From contig JAUXMY010000008.1 in NCBI GenBank assembly GCA_030683005.1, forward strand, positions 124,001 through 188,000: a stretch of 64,000 bases of DNA, read 5' to 3'. Origin of the DNA: Caulobacter sp. GTDB taxonomy: Bacteria > Pseudomonadota > Alphaproteobacteria > Caulobacterales > Caulobacteraceae. Positions within the stretch are counted from its first letter, which is position 1. Every line of letters begins with the position of its first letter. A program made the translations under genes and the position numbers. The notes below the pieces were generated by a model, which worked only from the letters and a program-made list of their open reading frames with translations, did no database searches and had not been told where the DNA came from. Below are positions 32,487-40,402 of this stretch, piece by piece.

Positions 32487-33385
32487 ATGGGCTTCACCAG
32501 CTTGAGGGTCATGCGGTCGCTTTCGCCGATCGCGTCGTACTTGCTGTGGTCGAACCCGGGCTGCGGCGGCTGGCCGCGCGGCGCCGAAAGGCGGGTGGGC
32601 GGCAGGGTCCAGACCCCGAAGGGATGATCCTTGGTGTCCTTCGGATTGGCGTTGATCTCGGACTGCGCCGCCAGCTTGAAACCGGCCTCCTCGGCCAGCT
32701 TCAGGGCGAAGGCGGTCTGCACATAGCCGTCGGCCGCAAGCACGTCCTGCACCTTGCCGGACTCGGCGCGGTGCTCCTCGACCCCCAGCACGCCCCCGGG
32801 CTTGAGCGCGGCGAACGCGGCGGCGAACGCCTTGTCGGCGATGCCGGCGGCCATCCAGTTATGGAGGTTGCGAAGGAACAGCACGAGATCGGCCGAGCCG
32901 TCCGGCGCCACCGGCCCGCTGGTCGGCCCGAAGGCGGTGACCTCGACCTCGCCGTACAGCTTCGGCTTCGCCGCCAGTCGGGCCTTGTAGGCCTCGACGA
33001 TCCGTGTGGTCGTCTCGTCGGTCGGCTGCAGATTGGCGGCGTAGAGCTTGCCCTTGGTCTGGGCGAGATAGGGGGCGAGGATGTCGGTGTACCAGCCGGC
33101 GCCGGGCCAGAACTCGACCACAGTCATCCCCGGCGCGAGCCCCCAGAACTCCAGGCTTTCGACCGGATGGCGCCAGGCGTCCCGGCCCCTGTCCGCCGCC
33201 GACCGCCAGTCGCCGGCCAAGGCTCCGGCGATCGTGTCGGCGCCGCCCTTGGCCTTGGGCTTGGCCGGTTCGGCGGCCGCCTCGGCGGCCTTCTCACCCT
33301 TGTCGGGGCCGCAGCCGGCCAGAGCCAGGCTGATCCCACCCGCGAGAAACAGACGACGGGACGCTCCGGGCGCGACCAATGACAT
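32483..33385 (-). CDS. Exported methyltransferase-like protein, copy 1
   Basis: A 300-residue class I SAM-methyltransferase-like protein with an unusual export signal: RRLFLAGGISLALAGCG has a twin-arginine start and a lipobox (LAGC). The Rossmann part has ESLEFWGLAPGMTVVEFWPG with the glycine-rich SAM loop GAGWYTDILAP, VTAFGPTSGPV, LVLFLRNLHNW, ALKPGGVLGVEEHRAESGKV, EAGFKLAAQSEINANPKDTK, and the final DAIGESDRMTLKLVKP. A tandem paralogue (283 residues) lies 77 bp upstream on the same strand. SAM is not expected in the periplasm, so the activity is doubtful; a role in a secreted complex is possible. Its stop overlaps the next gene by 4 bp. Confidence 0.8.
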   Translation of the reverse strand: MSLVAPGASRRLFLAGGISLALAGCGPDKGEKAAEAAAEPAKPKAKGGADTIAGALAGDWRSAADRGRDAWRHPVESLEFWGLAPGMTVVEFWPGAGWYTDILAPYLAQTKGKLYAANLQPTDETTTRIVEAYKARLAAKPKLYGEVEVTAFGPTSGPVAPDGSADLVLFLRNLHNWMAAGIADKAFAAAFAALKPGGVLGVEEHRAESGKVQDVLAADGYVQTAFALKLAEEAGFKLAAQSEINANPKDTKDHPFGVWTLPPTRLSAPRGQPPQPGFDHSKYDAIGESDRMTLKLVKPI

Positions 33386-33462
33386 GAACTCTTCCGACAA
33401 GGCCGCCCCCGCACCGTCTGCGAACGGCTTACAGCGACTGGTCCCCGAGGTCAAAAAAGCCG

Positions 33463-34314
33463 CTACTTCGGCTTCACGAACCGCAGGGTCATCCGGTCAC
33501 TCTCGCCGATAGCGTCATATTTTGTCCGGTCGAAGGCGGGGTCAGCCGGCTGGCCAGCCGGGGCGGTGCGCTTGACCGGCGGCAGCGTCCAGACCCCGAA
33601 CGGGTGATCCTTGGTGTCCTTGGGGTTGGCGTTGATTTCCGACTGGGCTTCCAGCTTGAATCCGGCCTTCTCGGCGGCGGCCACCACTGTGGCGACCGAG
33701 ACATAGCCGTCGGTCACGCCGGGGACTTCCGGACGGGGATCGGCCCGATGCTCCTCGACGGCCAGATAGCCGCCCGGCTTCAGGACCGCGAAGAAGTCGT
33801 CCATCGCCTTGGTCAGCATGTCGCCCTGGTACATGAAGTTGTGGATATTACGGGCGGTGATGACGATGTCGGCCGAACCCGGCGCGCCGAGCGGGCCGGA
33901 CACCGGACCAAAGCCCGCGTACTGGATCGCCCCGTACTTGCCCGCGTCGCTGAACCTGGCTTCGAAGTCGGCGCGGGCCTTGCGGGCGCCGTCGGAGATC
34001 TTCGGATTGTTCAGGTCAGCCGCGGTCGCGACATAGGTTCCGCCGGTCGCCTTGGCGTAGGGTGCCAGGATTTCGGTCCAGTAGCCGCCGCCGGGCGACA
34101 CCTCGATCACGGTCAGGCCCGGCTTCAGACCCCAGAACTTCAGGCTCTCGTAGGGATTACGGGCGCCGTCGCGAGCGACGTTCGCGGCGCCGCGGTCGGG
34201 GCTGGCCACGGCGGCCTTCAGCGCGGCGTCCTCTCCGGCGTGGACAGGCATCGTCGCCGCTCCGGCCAGCAGGAGGCCCGTGGAAAGGGCGATCGCCAGT
34301 CTGCGCGTCATCAT
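33463..34314 (-). CDS. Exported methyltransferase-like protein, copy 2
   Basis: A 283-residue paralogue of the following gene (32483-33385). It has an ordinary signal peptide (RLAIALSTGLLLAGAATMPV, cleavage at VHA-GED) instead of a lipobox. Shared blocks: YESLKFWGLKPGLTVIEVSP, GGGYWTEILAPYAKATGGTY, GFGPVSGPLGAPGSADIVIT, ARNIHNFM, LKPGGYLAVEEHRADPR, EAQSEINANPKDTKDHPFGV, and the same DAIGESDRMTL end. The catalytic fold seems intact. The two genes and the Tat-signal gene form one cluster. ATG 34314 or 34311 is the start. Confidence 0.8.
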   Translation of the reverse strand: MMTRRLAIALSTGLLLAGAATMPVHAGEDAALKAAVASPDRGAANVARDGARNPYESLKFWGLKPGLTVIEVSPGGGYWTEILAPYAKATGGTYVATAADLNNPKISDGARKARADFEARFSDAGKYGAIQYAGFGPVSGPLGAPGSADIVITARNIHNFMYQGDMLTKAMDDFFAVLKPGGYLAVEEHRADPRPEVPGVTDGYVSVATVVAAAEKAGFKLEAQSEINANPKDTKDHPFGVWTLPPVKRTAPAGQPADPAFDRTKYDAIGESDRMTLRFVKPK

Positions 34315-34381
34315 AGCCGTAACTCCCTGATCGTTGTCGCAGGACAACCTAACGATCAGCGGTCGACGATCAAGTGAAGGA

Positions 34382-34410
34382 CTTGAAACCGCGAACGGGG
34401 GCGCCCACCT
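34382..34410 (+). promoter_or_regulatory. Candidate sigma-32 promoter of hsp20
   Basis: CTTGAA (34382-34387) matches the heat-shock -35, and CCCACCT (34404-34410) resembles the CCCCATnT -10, with a 16-bp spacer. It lies about 110 bp before the hsp20 ATG. Confidence 0.45.
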
Positions 34411-34494
34411 CGTGTGTCGAAGGCGCCGGTTTCGGGCCTTCCGGATCACAGGCGGGCGCTTCGGGCCCGGCGACGATCCGCACAACCAACGCAA

Positions 34495-34513
34495 CCTTGC
34501 TTGTTCAAGAAGG
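34495..34513 (+). ncRNA. ROSE-like RNA thermometer hairpin at hsp20
   Basis: CCTT-G-CTT-GTTC-AAG-AAGG folds into a stem with one bulged G and a GTTC loop. The 3' arm contains the Shine-Dalgarno (AAGGA) of hsp20 and the 5' arm has the TTGCTT motif typical of ROSE elements, where a conserved G in the anti-Shine-Dalgarno strand destabilises pairing. Confidence 0.6.
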
Positions 34514-34518
34514 ATGTA

Positions 34519-34986
34519 ATGCACATGCGCACTGTTGATTTCTCCCCCCTCTACCGCTCCGTCGTCGGCTTTGACCGCCTCGCCGCCCTGCTCGACCAGG
34601 CCGCGACCCAGGACAGCGCCGCCGGCTATCCGCCCTACAATATCGAGCGCACCGACGAGAACGCCTACCGCATCGAGATCGCGGTCGCCGGCTTCCGTCA
34701 GGACGAGCTGACCATCGAGGTCAAGGAGAACCTGCTGACCGTAACGGGCCGCAAGGCGGCCAACGACGACGCCCGCAAGTTCCTCCACCGCGGCCTCGCA
34801 GAGCGCAACTTCGAGCGCCGCTTCCAGCTGGCCGACTACGTGATCGTCACCGACGCGGCTCTGGACAACGGCCTGCTCTCGGTCTCGCTGAAGCGTGAAC
34901 TGCCGGAAGCCCTCAAGCCCCGCACGATCGCCATCAACACCGGCGGCGAGAAGCTGATCGAGGGCAAGAGCAAGAAGGCCGCGTAA
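34519..34986 (+). CDS. Small heat-shock protein Hsp20
   Basis: A 155-residue alpha-crystallin-type chaperone that binds unfolding proteins in the cytoplasm. The crystallin domain runs from about residue 39 to 125: PPYNIERTDENAYRIEIAVA, ELTIEVKENLLTVTGRKA, FERRFQLADYVIVTDAALDN and NGLLSVSLKRELP, with the I-x-I-like IAIN at the end. The N-terminus DFSPLYRSVVGFDRLAALLD is that of the IbpA/HspH group. ATG 34519 is used, with AAGGATG close upstream. The control is probably thermal: a sigma-32-like promoter and a ROSE-like hairpin lie in the leader. An intrinsic terminator follows. Confidence 0.93.
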   Translation: MHMRTVDFSPLYRSVVGFDRLAALLDQAATQDSAAGYPPYNIERTDENAYRIEIAVAGFRQDELTIEVKENLLTVTGRKAANDDARKFLHRGLAERNFERRFQLADYVIVTDAALDNGLLSVSLKRELPEALKPRTIAINTGGEKLIEGKSKKAA

Positions 34987-35022
34987 GGGCCGAGACCGAA
35001 CGACTATCCCCGGTAGTCAGGG

Positions 35023-35052
35023 AAGGGGCGGCGCAGGGCGTCGCCCCTTTTT
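35023..35052 (+). terminator. Intrinsic terminator after hsp20
   Basis: AAGGGGCG (35023-35030) pairs with CGCCCCTT (35042-35049) and is followed by a T-run, just before the stop of the convergent pentapeptide-repeat gene; the mirrored A-run at the left is short, so it mainly serves hsp20. Confidence 0.85.
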
Positions 35053-35053
35053 C

Positions 35054-36313
35054 CTATGCCGCTTCCAGCCCGATGGTCGTGCTGATCTCGGCGTCTCGGA
35101 ACGAGGTCTTGTCCATGCGGGCGCCGGTCAGGTCCGCGCCGCGCAGGTCAGCGTTGTCGAGCACCGCCGAGGTCAGGTCCGCAGCCTGAACCCAGGCGTA
35201 GCGCATGGTGGCGCTGCTCAGCGAGGCGGGATTCACCCGGCCCGGCCCAAGGGGCAGCACGCCCAGAATGGCGCCGCGCAGGTCGGCCTTGGTGAGGTTG
35301 GCGCCGGCCAGCCGGGCCCCGCGCAGATCGGCCTTCACCAGAGAGGCGCCGCGCAGGTCGGCGCCCTCCAGGTTCGCGCCCTGCATCTGGCAACCGCTCA
35401 TGTCGAGGCCGACCATGCAGGCGCCCTTGGCCGACATGGCCGTCAGTCGCCCGCCCTTGAGCACGTCGCCGAGCGGGCGCAGATCCTCGCCGTCGAACTT
35501 CGCCGGCGCGCCGCGCACGCCGCCGCTTTCGCACCAGGCCCGGTTGCCCTGAACCATGGCCACGAAGCCCGACACCCGCGCCAGGGCTGCCGGCGTCGGG
35601 GCTCGCAGGCAACCCTCCATCGTCGCGCCGTTCATGTGGGCGACCGCCGTGTCCAGGGCGCCCAGGATCGCGCCCGACAGGTTCGCGCCGGTGAAGTTGG
35701 CTCCACCCACGTCCGCGCCCTCGAGGATCGCGCCCGACAGGTTGGCGTCCTTCATGTTGCAGTTGGTCAGCTTGGCGCCGCGCAGCGAGCAGTCGGTAAA
35801 GTCGGCGGCGAAGGCGGAGACGCCGTTGAACTGCGAGCCGTCGAGGGTCGCGCCGGAGAAGTTGGCGCCCTCGGCGTCGCCGCTGCGCGCCTCGTGCTGC
35901 AGGACGCTCAAACCCTTGCGCGGATGCGGGATGGCGATCTGCCCCTCGCGGAAATCTGCCTGGGTCAGGTCCGCCTGGCTCATGTTGGCGCCGCGCAGAC
36001 AGCAACCGCGCAGGTCGGCCCGGCGCAGGTTGGCCTGTCGCAGATCCGCGTTGCGCAGATCGCAGCCGAACAGGTTGGCCCGCTCCAGTTTCGTCCGGAT
36101 GAGCCGGGCGCCGTCCAGGATCGAGGCGGAGAGGTCGGCGTCCGTCAGATCGCGGGTAGCCAGATCCAGTTTCGACAGGTCGAGGAACCGCAGCGACGCG
36201 CGTTTGCCGCCGGGCTTGCCGGTCAGGAAGCGCTCATGAGCGCTCACCATCAGGTCGAGTTCGGCCTGGGTCAGACGACGACGGCCCGCGAGGCTGGTTT
36301 GCGAAACGCTCAA
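35054..36313 (-). CDS. Pentapeptide-repeat protein, copy 1
   Basis: A 419-residue protein of repeated A(D/N)LxX pentapeptides (for example LRQANLRRADLRGCCLRGAN, ADLRGASLVKADLRGARLAG). These form a right-handed quadrilateral beta-helix. Two helices are joined at about residues 225-260 by a non-repeat insert with CESGG and a GxPAKFDGEDLRPL block. N-terminus RRRLTQAELDLMVSAHERFL and C-terminus are family-specific. Proteins of this kind can bind DNA gyrase or act as scaffolds, but no evidence for either is visible. A paralogue of the same length lies just upstream. No signal peptide. Confidence 0.88.
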   Translation of the reverse strand: MSVSQTSLAGRRRLTQAELDLMVSAHERFLTGKPGGKRASLRFLDLSKLDLATRDLTDADLSASILDGARLIRTKLERANLFGCDLRNADLRQANLRRADLRGCCLRGANMSQADLTQADFREGQIAIPHPRKGLSVLQHEARSGDAEGANFSGATLDGSQFNGVSAFAADFTDCSLRGAKLTNCNMKDANLSGAILEGADVGGANFTGANLSGAILGALDTAVAHMNGATMEGCLRAPTPAALARVSGFVAMVQGNRAWCESGGVRGAPAKFDGEDLRPLGDVLKGGRLTAMSAKGACMVGLDMSGCQMQGANLEGADLRGASLVKADLRGARLAGANLTKADLRGAILGVLPLGPGRVNPASLSSATMRYAWVQAADLTSAVLDNADLRGADLTGARMDKTSFRDAEISTTIGLEAA

Positions 36314-36390
36314 GGCCCCTCCCGAGGTCCGTGGTGAAATGACGAAGGCGGAGAATAACGACGGTCGCCCAACGTAAGGTTAAGACGACC

Positions 36391-37650
36391 TCAAACGACC
36401 CCCTCGAGCCCCCGGGTCCCGTCGAGGATCACCCCGGTCAGGATGGCAGACTTGAGCTGGGCGTTGACGAAGTTGGCCCGCGAGAGATCCGCGCCGGTCA
36501 GATTGGCCTGGCGAAGATCGGCGCGGGCGAGATCGGTGGACTTCAGCTGGGCGCCCGAGAGATCGGCCGCCAGCAGCCGCTCGGGCGCGATCATCAGCGG
36601 ACCCAGCTGGGCGTCTCGAAGGTCCGACCCCGAAAGCTTGGCGCCGGCGAGACGCGCGCCGCGCAGGTCGGCCCGTCGCAGGTTGCAATGGCGCAGGTCG
36701 GCGCCTTCGAGCTGGGCGCCCTGAAGTTGCACGCCCTCCATGTCGAGGCCGTAGAACACCGCGCCCCGCGCCGACAGGGCGGTCAGGTCGAAGCCTCGCG
36801 CCGAGCCCAATCCGCGCAGGTCGGCCTTGTCGAACGTCGAGGGCTTGCCCTTGGCCCCGCCCGTCTCGCACCACAGCATGTGCTCGCGCAGCATCTCCTC
36901 ATAGGGAAGGTCATTGAGCGCCAGGCCGGCCGGAGCGTCGGTCAGGGCGCCCTCCATGTCCGCGTCCTTGACGTTCCAGGCGTAGGTCTTGGCCCCGACC
37001 AGCACCGCGTCGCGCATGTCAGCGCCCGCCAGATCCGCGCCGGACAGGTCCGCGCCGGCCAGGTTGGCGCCGTTGAAGTTCACCTGCTTGAGATTGGCCC
37101 GCACCAGCTTGGCGTCCTTGAGGATGGCGTCGCTGAAGTCGGCCTTCACGGCCATGATGCCAGACAGTTTGGAGCGCTCCAGGTTGGCGCCGGCCAGGAT
37201 GGCGCCCCGGGCGTCGCCGCTGCGCGTCTCGTGCTCGTGGATGCGCAGACCCTTGTCGCGATCCGGCGAGGCGATGGCGCCCTCGCGCAGGTCCGCCTCG
37301 AACAGGTCAGCCCCGGAGAGATTGGCGCCGCGCAGGCAGGAGCCGCGCAGGTCGGCCCGGCGCAGGGACGCCTCGGTGAAGTTGCTGCCCTGCATGTCGG
37401 CGCCGAAGAAGCTGGCGTTGTCGAGCCGCGTGCCGACCAGCTTGCAGTCGACCATATGGGCGCCGGTGAAGTCGGCGTCACAGAGATTGCGACCGGACAG
37501 GTCCAGTCCATGCATCTCGCACCAGGCGAAGACCGCGCGCGCTCCGCCCAACCGCGCCGAGAACAGGCGATCATGCCTGGCGCAGATGATTTCGACGTCC
37601 TGTTGCGTCAGGCGTCGGCGTGAACTGTTCGGCGCCGGCACGGCGACCAT
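36391..37650 (-). CDS. Pentapeptide-repeat protein, copy 2
   Basis: A 419-residue paralogue of the neighbouring gene, 77 bp away, with the same architecture: N-terminal RRRLTQQDVEIICARHDRLF, a first repeat block (ADLRGSCLRGANLSGADLFE), the insert with WCETGGAKGKPSTFDKADLR, then a second block (ADLRHCNLRRADLRGARLAG). Divergence is clear outside the repeats, so the duplication is old. The two genes share direction and likely a transcript. They are cytoplasmic by absence of a signal. Confidence 0.88.
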   Translation of the reverse strand: MVAVPAPNSSRRRLTQQDVEIICARHDRLFSARLGGARAVFAWCEMHGLDLSGRNLCDADFTGAHMVDCKLVGTRLDNASFFGADMQGSNFTEASLRRADLRGSCLRGANLSGADLFEADLREGAIASPDRDKGLRIHEHETRSGDARGAILAGANLERSKLSGIMAVKADFSDAILKDAKLVRANLKQVNFNGANLAGADLSGADLAGADMRDAVLVGAKTYAWNVKDADMEGALTDAPAGLALNDLPYEEMLREHMLWCETGGAKGKPSTFDKADLRGLGSARGFDLTALSARGAVFYGLDMEGVQLQGAQLEGADLRHCNLRRADLRGARLAGAKLSGSDLRDAQLGPLMIAPERLLAADLSGAQLKSTDLARADLRQANLTGADLSRANFVNAQLKSAILTGVILDGTRGLEGVV

Positions 37651-37674
37651 CGAGCGTCTCCTTCGAGAGAAACT

Positions 37675-38124
37675 CTATGCACCGTGCGGATTAACGCCTT
37701 CCTTCCAGCCTTGATAATCAAGGGCTTTCCACGCCTCGTCGGACAGCGTTCCGCTCGTGATCGCGACGCCCGCCGCACACAACCGTTCGATGCCCTGTCC
37801 GGAGGCGAAGGGAGAGGGGTCCTCGCAGGCGATGACCACCCGCGCCACGCCCGCCTCGACCAGCCGCAGCGAACAGGAGGCGGCGCCCGTCGATCGCTCG
37901 CCGCAGGGTTCGAGGGTGACGTAGGCGGTGGCGCCGCGGGCGTCGATGCCGGCCAGCGCCTGCTCCTCGGCATGCGGCCTGCCGCCCGGCGCGGTGGCCG
38001 CCTGGGCCAGCACGACGCCATCTTTCACGATCACGCAGCCGACGACGGGATTAGGCGCGGTCTTGCCGAGGTTGTTCAGGGCCACCGCGATGGCCTGCCG
38101 CATGTAGAGTTCGTCTGAAGGCAT
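37675..38124 (-). CDS. Stand-alone RibD-type deaminase domain
   Basis: A 149-residue cytidine/deoxycytidylate-type deaminase with a complete zinc site: HAEEQAL (His-Ala-Glu) and TLEPCGERSTGAASC (P-C-x8-C). The first part, LNNLGKTAPNPVVGCVIVKD, is very close to the deaminase domain of RibD (riboflavin synthesis), but the reductase domain is missing, so it is either a solo deaminase or a RibD relative of other function. Start at ATG 38124 or 38133 is ambiguous because the upstream region is a family B repeat, which donates sequence to the leader. It is downstream of gpmA on the same strand. Confidence 0.75.
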   Translation of the reverse strand: MPSDELYMRQAIAVALNNLGKTAPNPVVGCVIVKDGVVLAQAATAPGGRPHAEEQALAGIDARGATAYVTLEPCGERSTGAASCSLRLVEAGVARVVIACEDPSPFASGQGIERLCAAGVAITSGTLSDEAWKALDYQGWKEGVNPHGA

Positions 38125-38132
38125 CACGGCCA

Positions 38133-38250
38133 TGCGTCCTTCGCGACGCGATCCCGAGGATCGCTCCTCAGGATGACGCAGGTGAGTGGTCTGCAACAAA
38201 CTTCGTCATGGTGAGGAGCGGGCCGCAAGGCCCGCGTCGCGAACCACGCA
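38133..38250. repeat. Intergenic repeat family B, copy 3 (118 bp)
   Basis: Same ends and length as the copy at 12139-12256: TGCGTCCTTCGCGACGC to GCGTCGCGAACCACGCA, with GGGCCGCAAGGCCC inside the right arm. It fills the gap between gpmA and the deaminase gene and so lies within their leader or intercistronic RNA. Confidence 0.85.
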
Positions 38251-38251
38251 C

Positions 38252-38962
38252 CTAGATCGCAGGCAGCAGTGTCGCCCGCGCGGTGTCCAGATACCGCGCC
38301 GAGGTCGGCTTCAGATCACCGTCCAGCTCGATCAGCAGCGGGTTGCCGGTCGGGATCTCGACCTCGACGATCTTGTCATCGGGCACGGAGAACAGCAGCT
38401 TGGCGATGGCCCGAAGGCTGTTGCCATGGGCGGCGACGAGCACGGTCTCGCCGGCCTTCAGCTTCGGCGCGATCTCGGCGTCCCAGTAGGGCTGCACCCG
38501 GTCCAGCGTGGTCTTCAGGCTTTCGGTGTCGGGGATGGCCTGGCCGGCGTAGCGCGCGTCCTTGCCGAAGTCCCATTCGCTGCCGGTTTCCAGCGGCGGT
38601 GGCGGAATGTCGTAGCTGCGGCGCCAGACCTTCACCTGGTCATCGCCGTGTTTGGCCGCCGTCTCGGCCTTGTCCAGCCCGGTCAGCCCGCCGTAGTGCC
38701 GCTCGTTCAGCCGCCAGTCCTTGACCATCGGCAGGTCGCCCTGCCCCGCCTCGGCCAGAGCCATCTCGCAGGTGCGGATCGCCCGGGTCAGCACCGAGGT
38801 ATAGGCGCGGTCGAAATGCACGCCGGCTTCCTTGAGCAATTCGCCGCCGCGCTTGGCCTGGGCAACGCCCTCGGCGGTCAGATCGACGTCCACCCAACCG
38901 GTGAAGCGGTTTTCAAGGTTCCACTGGCTCTGGCCGTGGCGGAGAAGAACGAGCTTTGACAT
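38252..38962 (-). CDS. gpmA: 2,3-bisphosphoglycerate-dependent phosphoglycerate mutase
   Basis: A 236-residue glycolytic enzyme that interconverts 3- and 2-phosphoglycerate. The phospho-histidine motif LRHGQSQWN (His near residue 9), [20 protein letters not shown], the catalytic acid in [14 protein letters not shown] and the second His in [10 protein letters not shown] are all present, with the dPGM-type [20 protein letters not shown] end. Length is normal. It lies upstream of the deaminase gene, separated by a repeat. Confidence 0.96.
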   Translation of the reverse strand: MSKLVLLRHGQSQWNLENRFTGWVDVDLTAEGVAQAKRGGELLKEAGVHFDRAYTSVLTRAIRTCEMALAEAGQGDLPMVKDWRLNERHYGGLTGLDKAETAAKHGDDQVKVWRRSYDIPPPPLETGSEWDFGKDARYAGQAIPDTESLKTTLDRVQPYWDAEIAPKLKAGETVLVAAHGNSLRAIAKLLFSVPDDKIVEVEIPTGNPLLIELDGDLKPTSARYLDTARATLLPAI

Positions 38963-39016
38963 GGTTCGAGGGGCTAAGGGCCCGGTCCCGATGCGTCAAG
39001 CGTCATCCCGCGTTCG

Positions 39017-39520
39017 TCAGGTTCCGTTCCTGATGACCGCGATGCGGCATGTGCCCGCCACTTCGTCGAAGGTGGCCGGGTCACGGTGGCGGGCTTCGGT
39101 CAGAAACCAGTGCTCCACCTCCTTGATCAGCATCGGCGTGACGTTGGCGCGCAGGACCCGGCGGTCGACGACGAGGCGGGTCAGGGCGGCCGCCCGGATC
39201 TGGTCCGTCTCCAGACGCGCCTCGGGAAGCCTGGCCGTCTGCCCGGTGCGCTGCAGGTGCAGTTCCTGCGCCATGAAACGCGCCTCGCAATAGGCCAGCA
39301 CCTGCCACCAGGCATAGCCGCGCCAGATCGCCAGCTGCCCGTAGGCGTCCGCCGGCACGCGACGGTCGGTCGAGGTGGTGGAGGCGGTGAAGGCCCTGGG
39401 CGGCTGGCCGGGGTCGGTCATCCCGGGCTTGTGCGCGGCCGGCGCCGCGAAAGCCGGCGAGGCCAGGGGACCGCTCGCCAAGGCGACGACAGCCGAGACC
39501 AGGATTGTGATCGTCCTCAT
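39017..39520 (-). CDS. Exported WRGYAWWQ-family protein, copy 1
   Basis: A 167-residue protein with a signal peptide (MRTITILVSAVVALASGPLA, cleavage near AFA-APA). The mature part has RRVPADAYGQLAIWRGYAWW QVLAYCEARF-type core (two Cys, at YCEA and near the C-terminus in GTCRIAV), then a long helix and RLVVDRRVLRANV. It is a paralogue of the next gene at 39645-40121. GGAGGG sits 6 nt before the ATG in both, which fixes both starts. No known domain was recognised; periplasmic or secreted location is inferred. Confidence 0.7.
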   Translation of the reverse strand: MRTITILVSAVVALASGPLASPAFAAPAAHKPGMTDPGQPPRAFTASTTSTDRRVPADAYGQLAIWRGYAWWQVLAYCEARFMAQELHLQRTGQTARLPEARLETDQIRAAALTRLVVDRRVLRANVTPMLIKEVEHWFLTEARHRDPATFDEVAGTCRIAVIRNGT

Positions 39521-39644
39521 ATCCATCCCTCCGTGGACAACGGTCGATGTGACCGCCCGACCACAGTGGCGACGCGCTGACCCGGCGTCATGACCGGAAT
39601 GGGGGTATCGGACAGCCACGGGACTCTGACGTCACGCCAGACCG

Positions 39645-40121
39645 TCAGGAACGGCCGTGCCGGACCAGCGCCAGGCGACAGGTGAAGCCCAGCTGCGGAA
39701 AGTCGGCCGGATTCCAGTCGGGCCCCTCCTCGATGAGCCACTCCTCGGTCTCCCGTGACAAAAGCGGCCAGGCGATCTCCTTGGTGATGCCGCGATCGAC
39801 CATGAGGCGCGTCTCGGCGGCGGTCATGATCGTGCGCATCTCCGCGTCGACCCTGGCCTGTTCGGCCGCCTGACCAACGCGCTTCAGATAGATGGACTGG
39901 GCGCTGTACATGGCCTCGCAATAGGAAAACACCTGCCACCAGGCGTATCCGCGCCAGGCGGCGAGCGGCAGCGGAGCGGTCTCCGGCACGCGGCGATCGG
40001 CGGCGACGACCGGCACGGTGAACGACCGTGGCGGCGGGCCCGGTTGTGCGGCGGCCGGCGAGGCGACAAGCCCGGCGCCTGCAACGGCGGCGGTCGAAAG
40101 CAACAGGGTCAGGGTCTTCAT
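39645..40121 (-). CDS. Exported WRGYAWWQ-family protein, copy 2
   Basis: A 158-residue paralogue of the neighbouring gene: signal MKTLTLLLSTAAVAGAGLVA, then DRRVPETAPLPLAAWRGYAW, WQVFSYCEAMYSAQSIYLKR, TRLMVDRGITKEIAWPLLSR and the Cys in LGFTCRLALV. The paired Cys and shared aromatic motif suggest one small disulfide-stabilised fold. The Shine-Dalgarno GGAGGG with 6-nt spacing is identical to that of copy 1. The genes are tandem, 124 bp apart, in the same direction. Confidence 0.7.
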   Translation of the reverse strand: MKTLTLLLSTAAVAGAGLVASPAAAQPGPPPRSFTVPVVAADRRVPETAPLPLAAWRGYAWWQVFSYCEAMYSAQSIYLKRVGQAAEQARVDAEMRTIMTAAETRLMVDRGITKEIAWPLLSRETEEWLIEEGPDWNPADFPQLGFTCRLALVRHGRS

Positions 40122-40264
40122 GGCCATCCCTCCGGAGATGTTGGCGTCCGAGACATCCTTAGCCGCGCGCCTGATCGCGGCCATGACCCGAAGGGGGGCG
40201 CCTCTCACGCATGACGCCGGTTCACCGCCTCGCCGTCCGCAAGGACCGCTGCTATACCGGCGTC

Positions 40265-40402
40265 ATGCTGCCAGACCGCTTCTTCTTTCCGCTCTGCGCC
40301 GCCGCGGCGATCGCAATGATCGCCCTGGCCCTGGCCGGCCCGTGGGGCGCGAACCCGGCGACCTCCGACCCGTCCGGTCAGCTTCGGGAGAAGACGCAGT
40401 GA
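40265..40402 (+). CDS. Small single-pass membrane protein
   Basis: A 45-residue frame with one hydrophobic segment (FFFPLCAAAAIAMIALALAG) followed by a short polar tail. ATG 40265 is used; the longer frame from 40211 adds a non-hydrophobic leader. Its stop overlaps the kdsD start (GTGA), so it is translationally coupled to that gene. No relation to LptC could be shown. It may be a membrane tether or only a leader for kdsD. Confidence 0.5.
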   Translation: MLPDRFFFPLCAAAAIAMIALALAGPWGANPATSDPSGQLREKTQ

